DNA of 64,000 nucleotides from Oscillospiraceae bacterium (lineage in GTDB: Bacteria; Bacillota; Clostridia; Oscillospirales; Ruminococcaceae): assembly GCA_017483465.1 (NCBI GenBank), contig JAFUWN010000009.1:1-64000 (forward strand). The letters are read 5' to 3'. Below are positions 18,408 to 27,471 of the stretch, piece after piece (the stretch's first letter is position 1; each line of letters opens with the position of its first letter). The notes beneath the pieces are model-generated. The model was not told where the DNA came from and ran no database searches. It saw only the letters and a program-made list of their open reading frames with translations. A program made the position numbers and the translations under genes.

Positions 18408-20168
18408 TTATGCCAAGCCGACAATCTTTTTCATCATTGTCAGAGAATCTTCGGAATCCGGTACGCCGTTCTGATTGAAATCAATATAAGCAATTTTATC
18501 TTTATCCATAGATTCTTTACCGAGTACGGCTTTATTGACTACTATGACATCTACAATATCAAGTTTTCCGCTTCCGTCCGCATCGCCTGTTACCATTTCA
18601 GATACTACCGGATTGATTGTGATCTCTTTTTCTTTCGGCAGAACTAACATAATTTCTGTGCCATCCAGTACAAATTCATAAGTTTCTCCTACTTTCAGAT
18701 CATCCATATAGATGGGTGCTTCATGTCCTGTATACTCCGCTGACTGATATGATGCTGTATAGATCACACCGTCTGCATCTTCGGCTTTCAGAATCCGGTT
18801 CTCATTCGATTTGACTGTCAGTTCTTTGACTGTTCCATAGTACTCCGAGGCTGTGCCGAGTTTCTCAATCTCTGTATTTTCCGGAGTCTTGCCGTATTCT
18901 TCCCATTCAAACAGATCATTCGGAATTTTTACTACATCACCGTATTCCAGCGTGATTCCCTCAAGATATTTACTGCTCAAAGAACGCTGTTCACTGAAAT
19001 AATATCTGTTCCCCTGATCTCCGATATAGATTGCTATGACAGAATCCTCCTGTTTCCGTTCCGTATCTGCCGAAGTATTCACAATATCTGTAATCATCAG
19101 GATTCTGTCTTCTGTCATTGCACACTTGACAGTATCGCCGATTTCCAGATTCTGAATCGGAATATCAAATTTCCAGTCAACATAGTTATATAAATCATAG
19201 TTATATCTGTAATCTGTACCGTCTGCATCTGTTAAGATCATTTCCGGATATTCACCCGGATGATTTACTGATACTGTCATTTCCTTAATCGGATAGAAAT
19301 CTTCTACTGTTCCGAGTTTTTTCAGATGACTCGGCTCAAACTGTGCCGGATAAGTTTCATATACCATATAGTCCCCAAAATAAACATCGCCATACTGAGG
19401 AAGTTCGTCTGAATCTACTGCACCGAATATAAAATTAAAATAGGATAATGCCCATCCGCTCCATTTTCCATCAGTATCGACTGCATACACCCCGTCCCCC
19501 TTACTCATGAAAATAATATTTGTACCATATTCAGAATCAGAAGTTTTCAAATCCGGTACTGTGCCATCACCTTTTTTAACAGAAAGCACCTGCATCGGAT
19601 AACTAAATTCAGAATCTTCTGCATTGACTGCACAGGTTACAATATCGCCGACAGATACATCTTTCAGAGAATAAACAGAATCATAGAGATAATCATAATC
19701 TTGATAAATCCAGTAGTTTCCGGTTTCCGTATCTGTCAGCCGAGTCCAGTACACACCACCTGTATCTTCGGAATGCTTTGTAACAACATAATCTTTTGTA
19801 TTTGTGAAAAATTCGAGTTCATTGCCCTGATTCGTGATTGTACTGTCTTCTTCAAATACAAATTCTCCGAGCGTTGTGCCTCCGCCTCTGGAAGGCGACA
19901 TAATATAGAGTACATCACCGACAACAGGAAGTGTGCTTCCTTCTGCAAGATATGTTGTCATTTCTTCTGCTGAAATCGCATAATTAAAGAAACGATTCTC
20001 TGTGACAATATAGCTTTCCGGCTGATTCTCTTCATTATAGTTAATCAGAGAAACCCGGCATGTCCACGGAATCACTTCCGCCTGTACTGACATCGGAAAT
20101 GCGGATGTCAATCCGGTCAGACACATCAGAGCTGTCAGACCTGCGAATAACTTTCTTGTTTTTTTCAT
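18408..20168 (-). CDS. Secreted modular dockerin protein, three unknown beta-rich modules
   Basis: 586 residues. Signal peptide 1-30; three diverged copies of a module of about 150 residues at roughly 31-195, 215-365 and 375-515; dockerin at 528-586 with loops DADGSGKLDIVD and DFNQNGVPDSED. Each module shows a pattern GDVxxI, then LGTxxxFxxxKxxTV, then DxDGxxYxY, then a GDxxxxxx strand. I recognise no catalytic motif or carbohydrate-active family. Likely a structural or binding component of a cellulosome-like complex. ATG 20168 is chosen by AAAGGAGG 8 bases upstream. Upstream lies a sequence element shared with its paralogue at 21552-23354. Confidence 0.85.
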   Translation of the reverse strand: MKKTRKLFAGLTALMCLTGLTSAFPMSVQAEVIPWTCRVSLINYNEENQPESYIVTENRFFNYAISAEEMTTYLAEGSTLPVVGDVLYIMSPSRGGGTTLGEFVFEEDSTITNQGNELEFFTNTKDYVVTKHSEDTGGVYWTRLTDTETGNYWIYQDYDYLYDSVYSLKDVSVGDIVTCAVNAEDSEFSYPMQVLSVKKGDGTVPDLKTSDSEYGTNIIFMSKGDGVYAVDTDGKWSGWALSYFNFIFGAVDSDELPQYGDVYFGDYMVYETYPAQFEPSHLKKLGTVEDFYPIKEMTVSVNHPGEYPEMILTDADGTDYRYNYDLYNYVDWKFDIPIQNLEIGDTVKCAMTEDRILMITDIVNTSADTERKQEDSVIAIYIGDQGNRYYFSEQRSLSSKYLEGITLEYGDVVKIPNDLFEWEEYGKTPENTEIEKLGTASEYYGTVKELTVKSNENRILKAEDADGVIYTASYQSAEYTGHEAPIYMDDLKVGETYEFVLDGTEIMLVLPKEKEITINPVVSEMVTGDADGSGKLDIVDVIVVNKAVLGKESMDKDKIAYIDFNQNGVPDSEDSLTMMKKIVGLA

Positions 20169-20218
20169 AATAATTCCTCCTTTATGTTGAAGCATTTGGT
20201 TTGCGTTTTGGATTTGCT

Positions 20219-20256
20219 TTCTATCTATATAACAATCAAGTCAGAAAAATATTGGA
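20219..20256 (-). promoter_or_regulatory. Shared promoter-like element A (dockerin module family)
   Basis: In gene sense: TTTTTCTG, 7 bases, TGTTATATA, then GATAGA. TGTTATATA (20226-20234) looks like an extended -10, but no TTGACA-like -35 exists at 17 bases. Near-identical to the element at 23402-23439. Confidence 0.55.
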
Positions 20257-20300
20257 AAAAAATTTTTTATTTTTTTGAAATTTCACAGAAAATTCATAAA

Positions 20301-21536
20301 TTATTCCAGACCGACTATTTTTCTCATCATTGTGAGTGAATCTGCTGAATCCGGTACTCCGTTCTGATTGAAATCTATATGAGAGATTCTCTTTGAATTG
20401 AAACTCTCTTTTCCCATTATTACTCTGTTAATCATAATCACATCGAGAATATCAAGTTTCTGATTGCCGTCTGCATCGCCATCCAGTACAAAAGACAGCA
20501 TCATGATCGGCTTTCCTCTGGGATTCAGAGCACAGAGAATTTTATCTCCGTTCTGCACTTCTTTTATATCAGGAATATCCGGCATGAAAAATTTAATTTT
20601 ATCTCCCCGATATTCTAAATAATAAGGCAGATATAATTGATATTCCTGTTCTCCGTTACTTACTTTCAGATAAGAATAGGTTGCTATTCCTGTGACAGTC
20701 AGTTCCGCTGTCGGAGCACTCAGTACAGAACCGATGATCTGCATATCATGCGGACGATATTCATAAGCCGCACTGGGCTGAAAACTAAATTCATTGCCGT
20801 TTCCTGTCGAGATTGCTGAAATATTCCGGACTCGGAGAATATCACCGAAATGCAGTTCCTCATCTTTCAGAAAAGTTAATTCTGATCTCTTGAAATACCA
20901 CGGCTGACCGCCTGCTGATATTGCATAATATTCCGGATTTTCGGCATCATCCACGCCGACAACATAGGCATAATAAATATGATCCAGTTTTTCAACAGGT
21001 CTTACGGGTGTATCTTCACAGAATGCAAATGTATATTGACATTCAAGTTCTGCCTGATTCATGCCGTAACGATAATCAAATTCCTGATACTCACTGTAAG
21101 TATATAGATTATGATTCAGATCTTCAAGAAGATATTCCGTTCTCGGATGAGTATCCTCAATAGTTTTAATCTCTTTTATGATAACAGTTTTATTTTGAAA
21201 TACTTCCGAAACTTTTTCAGAAATACGCTGTGTACCATCTGCAAATTTAATCTGAATCGGCCATCCGTTCCGGATATAATAATTGCCTTCGATTGTGAAC
21301 ATAGTTTCTGAGGCATACCAATAATCATAATCAGAAGTCAAAGAGAAATCCGCCGGAATATGATGCAGTTCACCATTGATATGATAATAATATTCCGCAA
21401 GTTTTTCATTTGGATTGATGATAATAAAAAACGAATCATAATTAGTTTCTTCGGCTCTGACCGGAAAATTTATCAGCATACCGCCCAGACAGCAGAGAGC
21501 TGTCAGGGCGGTAATCATTATTTTCACTAATTTCAT
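20301..21536 (-). CDS. Secreted modular dockerin protein, two unknown beta-rich modules
   Basis: 411 residues. Signal peptide about 1-28; two copies of the same module as in the flanking paralogues (roughly 35-180 and 187-345); dockerin at 353-411 with loops DADGNQKLDILD and DFNQNGVPDSAD. The module hallmark CQYTFAFCEDTPVRPVE closes the first copy. ACAGGAGA precedes ATG. Its start is only 15 bases from the stop of the three-module paralogue upstream, so the two are co-transcribed. No enzyme motif is visible; a binding or scaffold-decorating role is inferred from architecture only. Confidence 0.85.
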   Translation of the reverse strand: MKLVKIMITALTALCCLGGMLINFPVRAEETNYDSFFIIINPNEKLAEYYYHINGELHHIPADFSLTSDYDYWYASETMFTIEGNYYIRNGWPIQIKFADGTQRISEKVSEVFQNKTVIIKEIKTIEDTHPRTEYLLEDLNHNLYTYSEYQEFDYRYGMNQAELECQYTFAFCEDTPVRPVEKLDHIYYAYVVGVDDAENPEYYAISAGGQPWYFKRSELTFLKDEELHFGDILRVRNISAISTGNGNEFSFQPSAAYEYRPHDMQIIGSVLSAPTAELTVTGIATYSYLKVSNGEQEYQLYLPYYLEYRGDKIKFFMPDIPDIKEVQNGDKILCALNPRGKPIMMLSFVLDGDADGNQKLDILDVIMINRVIMGKESFNSKRISHIDFNQNGVPDSADSLTMMRKIVGLE

Positions 21537-21551
21537 AAAATTCTCCTGTGA

Positions 21552-23354
21552 TTATGCTAATCCGACAATTGTTTTGAGAGTATTCAGAGCATCTGTCGAA
21601 TCCGGAATCTGATTGTTATTATAATCCATATATTTAATCTGTTCCGGCTGAATCGCTTCTTTTCCGAGAACGGCTTTATTAATCACAATCACATCTAAAA
21701 CATTTGTGATTCCGTTTCCGTCCGCATCGCCTGTGAAATCCGGATTGCTTTCCTGATTACCCGAAGTATCTGCTATGATTTCTTCTGATTCCGGTAACGG
21801 GATGATTGCACTGTCACGATAAAAAGCGAATTCTCTTTCTGTACCTTTTTGGCAACGCATCGGAATATCTGAACTGAAACTGTCTTCTATAGAATAATAA
21901 TATTCTGTACCTGCTTCATCTGTCAGATGATAAGTAAATATCCGAAAACTCGGAATCACAGGAGCACCGTCATAAACTTCGCTCTGAGCAGTCAGTGTTT
22001 TATGTTCCATCAGATCAGAACAGTTCCCGATTTTTGTGAGTGTTGTTTCTTCATCGAGAGTGAGTGTATAGACAGCTCTGTAATTTTCCATCGCTGTTGT
22101 TTCAAATCCGCCGTCTGCAAGGAAAATATCGCCATAAGAGACATGATCGCCTAAATCTCCGGTGAAATACAGTTTTCTGTGAGCATAATTTGTTACGGAA
22201 AGCTCTTTCGGATAATAATATTCCAGCATATAATGATCTTCTGCGGCTACATTCGTGACGATAAAAAATTCATCTGCATTGAAATTTTCCGGCTGTACGG
22301 TTTCTCTGACCGGAAGCAGAGCCGTATCATCATAGACAGCAAATGTATATACATCACCGATCTGAGCGTTTTCAAGACTGATTTCATAATCAAATTTATC
22401 ATATTCCTGACGATACGGATATTGATTTCCCTCGCTGTCTGTGAATACATATTCTCCGATACTTCTGTGAACGGTCGAGCCGTCTGCTGGATATACATGC
22501 AGTTCACCGCCGGACGTGAGAGTCAGTTTTTTGAGTTCAAACTGATCGGAAGCTGTTCCGATGCGATTCACATAACCGCCATCGAAATAAACTACTTCTG
22601 CGGGTTCGGAATCTGTAAAAAAATAATCATCGCCGATTGTGAAAACATCACCGTACTGAATATCCTGAATTTCAGAAGCAAACTCTTCTTCCGGAAGATA
22701 GATCATTTTTGATTTTATCAAGCCTGTAGTTGTGAGGCCGGTTCTGACAGTATCGTAATATTGGCCGATATATCTGTCTTTTTCTTTTCCGGTGATAATC
22801 ATGAAAGGCTCGAGATCGGGAGCAGGTTCCGTGCCTGTGACTCTGACAGGGGTATCATGATAGAATGCGAACTGATAAATATCTCCAATCCCGGCATATT
22901 CCAGACTCAATGAAGATTTAAAAAATTCAGAATCAGCCTGAGCATAAGAATAAGTATTTCCCTCGCTGTCAGTCAGTTCAAATACACCCGAATCAATATT
23001 TGTAATCTGAACATATTTCACTGCAAGCTGACTGCCCTCCGGATTGCGGGTGAAAGAAACATCTTCCGGGAGTGTCAGCGTTCTGATGTTCGTACCGTCA
23101 AGCTGATAATCGCCGTCGATTGTCAGGACATCTCCGCCGGTGATTCTTTCTTCCGTCCAGAATTTCACAGGTTCTGTTGAAACCTGACCGTCTGCATCCA
23201 TACAATGAAGCAAGCCCCAGCATCCGGCAGACTGCATGGTTTCGACAATAAAGCAGTCATCCGGAGCTTCGGCACTGACCGGAAGCAGATTCATCAGCAT
23301 TCCTGTCATTACAAAAGCGGTCAGCCCTGCCGATATTCTACTTGTTTTTTTCAT
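21552..23354 (-). CDS. Secreted modular dockerin protein, three unknown beta-rich modules
   Basis: 600 residues. Signal peptide 1-30 (ends VSAEA); modules at about 32-173, 183-350 and 361-521, each ending in a strand like GDIYQFAFYHDTPVRV or GDVYTFAVYDDTALLPVR; dockerin at 542-600 with loops DADGNGITNVLD and DYNNNQIPDSTD. It leads the operon with the 411-residue paralogue. AAAGGAGG is 7 bases before ATG, and shared element B lies upstream. The three paralogues differ in module number (3, 2, 3), as expected from duplication by recombination between modules. Function unknown; not a recognised carbohydrate-binding or cohesin family. Confidence 0.85.
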   Translation of the reverse strand: MKKTSRISAGLTAFVMTGMLMNLLPVSAEAPDDCFIVETMQSAGCWGLLHCMDADGQVSTEPVKFWTEERITGGDVLTIDGDYQLDGTNIRTLTLPEDVSFTRNPEGSQLAVKYVQITNIDSGVFELTDSEGNTYSYAQADSEFFKSSLSLEYAGIGDIYQFAFYHDTPVRVTGTEPAPDLEPFMIITGKEKDRYIGQYYDTVRTGLTTTGLIKSKMIYLPEEEFASEIQDIQYGDVFTIGDDYFFTDSEPAEVVYFDGGYVNRIGTASDQFELKKLTLTSGGELHVYPADGSTVHRSIGEYVFTDSEGNQYPYRQEYDKFDYEISLENAQIGDVYTFAVYDDTALLPVRETVQPENFNADEFFIVTNVAAEDHYMLEYYYPKELSVTNYAHRKLYFTGDLGDHVSYGDIFLADGGFETTAMENYRAVYTLTLDEETTLTKIGNCSDLMEHKTLTAQSEVYDGAPVIPSFRIFTYHLTDEAGTEYYYSIEDSFSSDIPMRCQKGTEREFAFYRDSAIIPLPESEEIIADTSGNQESNPDFTGDADGNGITNVLDVIVINKAVLGKEAIQPEQIKYMDYNNNQIPDSTDALNTLKTIVGLA

Positions 23355-23401
23355 AACAATTCCTCCTTTGATGAAACTAATCTATTTATGTTCGGATTGT
23401 C

Positions 23402-23439
23402 TTCTATTTATATAACAATTAAAACAGAAAAATATTGGA
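23402..23439 (-). promoter_or_regulatory. Shared promoter-like element B (dockerin module family)
   Basis: In gene sense: CCAATATTTTTCTG, 7 bases, TGTTATATAAATAGAA. It matches element A over about 38 positions with few changes. The 360-base gap between 23355 and 23716 holds this element, an AT-rich stretch with a short ATCTGT/ACAGAT hairpin near 23518-23542, and the divergent vanY promoter. Confidence 0.55.
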
Positions 23440-23615
23440 AATTTTTTTGAAAATGATTATAAAAATTATAGAATATTTATCCTCAAAATACAATTGGCAG
23501 AATATCCAAATTCAAACCATCTGTCTTGTAAAAAACAGATAAATTATAAACATGTCCGGTTTTTCGACATTTTTCACAAATTCATAAAAAAATTAAAAAA
23601 AACTGAAAAAAACAG

Positions 23616-23644
23616 GTGACAAACCGTTTTTTTTGTGCTATAAT
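23616..23644 (+). promoter_or_regulatory. Sigma-A promoter of the VanY-family gene
   Basis: GTGACA (23616-23621), 17 bases, TATAAT (23639-23644). Confidence 0.75.
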
Positions 23645-23716
23645 AAATATCAGTATGCATGATACAAATCCATCAGAAGTGATACACCCGATTTTTAATA
23701 AGAAAGGATTTTGCCA

Positions 23717-24937
23717 ATGGCACAGGAAACTGCTAAAAAACGCCGCAAAGACAGAGCAAGAGCCTCTTTTCTCCTGCTGATGCTCAGCGTTGTGTTAGTG
23801 TTCGGATTCGGTTTAATTGTCGGAAAACAAAATATGAATCAGCTGCAGCAGGTCGAAGCAGTTCCACAGCAGGAATCAGAACCGGAAGAGGCTCCGCCTG
23901 TTACGGAAAATACACCGGCGGAAGCTGTTCCGGTCGAGAATGTTCCCGAAACAACTCCGGAATTTCATCAGGCAACCGGCTTCTGGAGTGTTGAACCGCA
24001 TGTTTATCTGCGTGTGAATCATACCAAAGCTCTGAACCTTGCCTGCAATCCCGATGTCAACCTCTCCGAAGCAATCTACGGTGTCAGTGATGAAGGAATT
24101 GCACTGGTCGATGAACATGGCCTGATTACAGGCGTTTCCAGAGGGGAATGCACTGTCTCTGTATTCTGCGGCACGGAAACACTCCGGATTCCCGTTACCG
24201 TCCGGGAACTGGTCGTGGAAAACGGCTGTACCTATGTCGACGGCATCTTAGTCGCCAATAAAAGCATCAGTCTGCCGGAAGACTATGACCCCGGTATGCT
24301 CCCCGAAACTGCCGAAGCGTTTGCGGAATTACAGGAAGCCGCCAAAGAAGAAGATCTGAATATCTATCAGGGCTCCGGCTACAGAGATTACCAGTATCAG
24401 ATCACCTGCTATAACAGTCTTGTCAATGCCTACGGCGAAGAATATGCCGATAAAATTTCTGCAAAGCCCGGACATTCCGAACATCAGACGGGCTATACCG
24501 TAGACTGCAATTCCATCAACGAAACGTTCATCAATACTCCGGAGGGGCAGTGGCTGGATCAGCACGCTCATGAATTCGGCTTTATTATCCGCTATCCGGA
24601 AGGAAAAGAAGATATTACCGGTTACAGCTATGAATGCTGGCATATCCGCTATGTAGGTGTAAAAGCCGCTACGGAAATGTTTGAACAGGGTCTGACTCTG
24701 GAAGAATATCTTGATATTGTCTCTATTGAAAACGACATCCCCCCGCTGGAAACAGAATCCGATTCCGAGGAGATGTCCGGTCAGACAGATGAAATTTTTA
24801 TCCAGAACAGTGAAATGCTTCCGGAAGAATCTTTCCAGGAAAATCAGATTCCTGAAGAAGATACAGATGTACCGTTTGTTCCCGAGGCGGATGAAGATGA
24901 AATTGAAATCATTGATGCTCCGCTGGAAGCTCCGTAA
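23717..24937 (+). CDS. VanY-family D-alanyl-D-alanine carboxypeptidase, membrane-anchored
   Basis: 406 residues. An N-terminal basic stretch and one membrane helix (about 18-38) anchor it; a Glu/Pro linker follows; residues about 90-170 form an Ig-like BIG2-type domain (GITGVSRGECTVSV-like turn); the peptidase domain follows with SGYRDYQYQ, the zinc motif SEHQTGYTVDC and ECWHIRYVG. It trims the terminal D-Ala of peptidoglycan stem peptides outside the membrane. The long acidic C-terminal tail (about 340-406) is unusual and of low complexity. ATG 23717 is preferred to TTG 23711 because AAAGGA (23703-23708) is then 8 bases away. Confidence 0.92.
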   Translation: MAQETAKKRRKDRARASFLLLMLSVVLVFGFGLIVGKQNMNQLQQVEAVPQQESEPEEAPPVTENTPAEAVPVENVPETTPEFHQATGFWSVEPHVYLRVNHTKALNLACNPDVNLSEAIYGVSDEGIALVDEHGLITGVSRGECTVSVFCGTETLRIPVTVRELVVENGCTYVDGILVANKSISLPEDYDPGMLPETAEAFAELQEAAKEEDLNIYQGSGYRDYQYQITCYNSLVNAYGEEYADKISAKPGHSEHQTGYTVDCNSINETFINTPEGQWLDQHAHEFGFIIRYPEGKEDITGYSYECWHIRYVGVKAATEMFEQGLTLEEYLDIVSIENDIPPLETESDSEEMSGQTDEIFIQNSEMLPEESFQENQIPEEDTDVPFVPEADEDEIEIIDAPLEAP

Positions 24938-24947
24938 GCAATATTCA

Positions 24948-24981
24948 GAAAACTCCGCCGTGCCGGAGTTTTCTTGTTTTT
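24948..24981 (+). terminator. Intrinsic terminator after the VanY gene
   Basis: 10-bp stem GAAAACTCCG/CGGAGTTTTC, loop CCGTGC, then TTGTTTTT. Confidence 0.9.
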
Positions 24982-25009
24982 CCGGTATATTCTGTAGATA
25001 TGCCGTTTC

Positions 25010-25476
25010 TTAGGAACAGGCATTACAGGCATATCCCCGAACAGAAGAAAGCTGACAAGATTTCCTTCTGTCACGGTTCGCCATTCTACCGAAGGGGTTC
25101 GCCATCCTTCTGCAACATAGCTTGTAAAAATCACATAATCCTTTCCGGTTCCGGAATCCGTCAGCAGTACAGAACCCTATGCTGTATTACTGACAAAGAA
25201 ATCGGCTGTTCTCCCCTGTGTCAGCAGAGAACCTGTCACGATACTTTTCACAGCTCCGTGACAGATGATGCTGTTTGTACCGGCAAGTTCGGTCATTTCC
25301 AGTCTGTTTTCTGCCATGATATGCAGAATATCGCCTATTTTCAAGCCTTTTTCCGGCAATGTCCTGTATATCTGCTTTGGCAGATAGTACGAACCGCCTT
25401 TCTGATCTGCGAGAATATACTCTCCTGTATCGGCGGCGACTGTCACAAAATCGTATTCATAAAATTTCTGATGCAT
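25010..25476 (-). pseudogene. Relic of the modular dockerin family, interrupted by an amber stop
   Basis: From ATG 25476 (with AAGGAG 9 bases upstream) 99 codons are open, then TAG at 25174-25176. The same frame continues with GSVLLTDSGTGKDYVIF and GNLVSFLLFGDMPVMPVP, which match the last strands of the modules in the three dockerin paralogues (compare GDVYTFAVYDDTALLPV). It therefore covers about one module. It has no signal peptide and no dockerin, and its frame runs on into the vanY terminator without a natural end. A shared-type element lies upstream. A single sequencing error at the TAG is possible but would still leave a one-module fragment. Confidence 0.72.
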
Positions 25477-25535
25477 GTATTTCTGCTCCTTTTCTGAATT
25501 TTAGTTTTTAAAATAGACAGAATTTTTCTCATTTC

Positions 25536-25583
25536 TCTTATTTATATAACATCTGTGAAACCAAAAAATCAGAAAAAATTTTA
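25536..25583 (-). promoter_or_regulatory. Shared promoter-like element C (relic gene)
   Basis: In gene sense it contains TTTTTTCTG and TGTTATATAAATAAGA, as in elements A and B, but with 18 rather than 7 bases between the two parts. The spacing change may mean the promoter is decayed. Confidence 0.45.
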
Positions 25584-25680
25584 AAAAATTATATATTTTG
25601 TATGAACGCACAAAAACAAAACATTCTTTTTATGCACAATGTTGAATTTCTGAAACCCTATAGCATTTTATCTCTGAATA

Positions 25681-25689
25681 TGTTATAAT
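25681..25689 (+). promoter_or_regulatory. Extended -10 promoter before the small membrane gene
   Basis: TGTTATAAT, a perfect extended -10, 37 bases before ATG 25726. No convincing -35 is seen. Confidence 0.6.
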
Positions 25690-25725
25690 AAAATTAATTA
25701 TAATCCCGGAAACGGAGGTGATTCT

Positions 25726-25866
25726 ATGAAAAATTTCGTAAAAGCAGTCGGCTTTATTACCCTCTCTTTCAGCGTATTCTGGTTAAGCTACCGTCTGACA
25801 GACAAATATCTGAATAAATTCAGAAGAAATTATATTACCATCGAAAACGAACATGTCAGTGTCTGA
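25726..25866 (+). CDS. Small single-helix membrane protein (46 residues)
   Basis: MKNFVKAVGFITLSFSVFWL begins a 46-residue protein with one hydrophobic helix (about 7-22) and a basic, then acidic tail ending ENEHVSV. A perfect GGAGGTG lies 5 bases before ATG, the extended -10 promoter is just upstream, and only 30 bases separate it from the FAD oxidoreductase, so translation is likely and it leads that operon. No family recognised; it could be an accessory subunit or anchor for the following membrane proteins. Confidence 0.7.
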   Translation: MKNFVKAVGFITLSFSVFWLSYRLTDKYLNKFRRNYITIENEHVSV

Positions 25867-25896
25867 CAGGTATGCTTTTTCAGAAAGGAGCAAGGA

Positions 25897-27471
25897 ATGA
25901 AGGAAGTCGCAATCATCGGTGCAGGGCCGGCAGGATTGACTGCCGGCTATGAACTTTTAAAACAGACATCCGGACAGTATCATGTTACAATCTATGAAGA
26001 ATCCCCCTATATCGGCGGCATTTCCAGAACCGTGAACCATCACGGAAACAGAATGGATCTGGGCGGTCACCGCTTTTTCTCCAAAAATCAGGAAGTCATG
26101 CACTGGTGGCAGACGATGATGCCGTTTCAGGGCGAACCCTCTTTTGATGATATTCAGCTTGGCAGAGAAAAATCTCTTGTTCCCGGCGGTGCCGACCCCG
26201 AAGCAGATGACAGAGTTATGCTCATCCGGAACAGAGTTTCCAGAATTTATTATCATCATAAATTTTTTGATTATCCTGTCTCACTCAAATGGGATACAAT
26301 CAGAAATATGGGCTTCGGCACGACTGTACAGGCAGGATTCAGTTATATGAATGCCTCTGCTTTCCGGAGAAAAGAAAATTCCCTGGAAGATTTTTATATC
26401 AACCGTTTCGGGAAAAAATTATATTCCATGTTCTTTGAAGGCTATACCAAAAAATTATGGGGCAGACATCCGTCACAGATTTCTGCCGACTGGGGGGCAC
26501 AGCGTGTCAAAGGGCTTTCCGTCTCTGCTGTGATGCTGGATATGTTTCATAAAATCACCGGAATTCAGGATAACAGCCGGAAAGAAACTTCTCTGATCGA
26601 AGAGTTCTATTATCCGAAATACGGCCCCGGTCAGCTCTGGGAACTGACTGCCGAAGAATTCCGGAAACTCGGCGGTGAAATTATCCTCAATGCCAGAGTC
26701 TGCGGGATTCATACCAATCAGAATCAAATAGAATCCATCACGTATCAGAAAAATCAGCAGGAGACCGTCACAATCCCCGTAGATATTCTGATTTCCTCCA
26801 TGCCTCTGAAAGATCTTGTAACCGGCATGAACGACGTTCCTGCACAGGAGGCCGCTATTGCCAAAGGCCTGCCTTATCGTGATTTTGTGACGATCGGCCT
26901 GCTTGTGAACCGTCTGGCGCTCAGAAACGAAACCAATATCCCGACACTCGGAAATATTGTTCCTGACTGCTGGATTTATGTCCAGGATACCGGAGTCCGG
27001 CTCGGCAGAATCCAGATTTTCAATAACTGGTCGCCCTATATGGTACAGGATCCCGCCCGTCAGGTCTGGCTTGGTCTGGAATATTTCTGCACCGAAGGCA
27101 GCCGTTTCTGGCAGCTGACTGACGAACAGACTCTTGCATTTGCTGTGGAAGAACTCCGCAGCATGGGCATTCTCGCTGAAAATACCGAAATTCTTGATTA
27201 TCACAGAGAACAGGTTAAAAAAGCATACCCGGCCTATTTTGATACTTATGCATCGATTGATCAGCTGATTGCCTATCTGAACCGGTTTGAAAATCTCTAC
27301 TGTGTCGGCCGGAACGGTCAGCACAGATATAACAATATGGATCATTCCATGCTGACTTCTTTCGAGGCTGTAAAAAATATCCTTTCCGGCAGAAAAAACA
27401 AGTTCAATATCTGGGATGTCAATACAGAACAGATTTATCATGAAACCGATATACAAGAGGATTCCCTATGA
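25897..27471 (+). CDS. FAD/NAD(P)-dependent oxidoreductase, glycan-cluster type
   Basis: 524 residues. The N-terminal dinucleotide-binding motif is [15 protein letters not shown], followed by an acidic second strand and [20 protein letters not shown], typical of the amine-oxidase/UDP-galactopyranose-mutase-like group found beside polysaccharide and lipid-linked sugar genes. It has no signal peptide. The C terminus closes the FAD site with [18 protein letters not shown]. The stop overlaps the next start in ATGA. The substrate is unknown: relatives act on sugar nucleotides or polyprenyl compounds, and the membrane glycosyltransferase-like neighbour favours a surface glycan role. Confidence 0.85.
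   Translation: MKEVAIIGAGPAGLTAGYELLKQTSGQYHVTIYEESPYIGGISRTVNHHGNRMDLGGHRFFSKNQEVMHWWQTMMPFQGEPSFDDIQLGREKSLVPGGADPEADDRVMLIRNRVSRIYYHHKFFDYPVSLKWDTIRNMGFGTTVQAGFSYMNASAFRRKENSLEDFYINRFGKKLYSMFFEGYTKKLWGRHPSQISADWGAQRVKGLSVSAVMLDMFHKITGIQDNSRKETSLIEEFYYPKYGPGQLWELTAEEFRKLGGEIILNARVCGIHTNQNQIESITYQKNQQETVTIPVDILISSMPLKDLVTGMNDVPAQEAAIAKGLPYRDFVTIGLLVNRLALRNETNIPTLGNIVPDCWIYVQDTGVRLGRIQIFNNWSPYMVQDPARQVWLGLEYFCTEGSRFWQLTDEQTLAFAVEELRSMGILAENTEILDYHREQVKKAYPAYFDTYASIDQLIAYLNRFENLYCVGRNGQHRYNNMDHSMLTSFEAVKNILSGRKNKFNIWDVNTEQIYHETDIQEDSL

Noticed and set aside
24844-25134. Separate 96-codon minus-strand gene
   Set aside because: It is the continuation of the relic module past the TAG, then runs through a terminator and into vanY; not an independent gene.
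26473-27456. Open frame of 327 codons on the minus strand
   Set aside because: Lies fully inside the FAD oxidoreductase gene, has no ribosome site and no recognisable family; a shadow frame.
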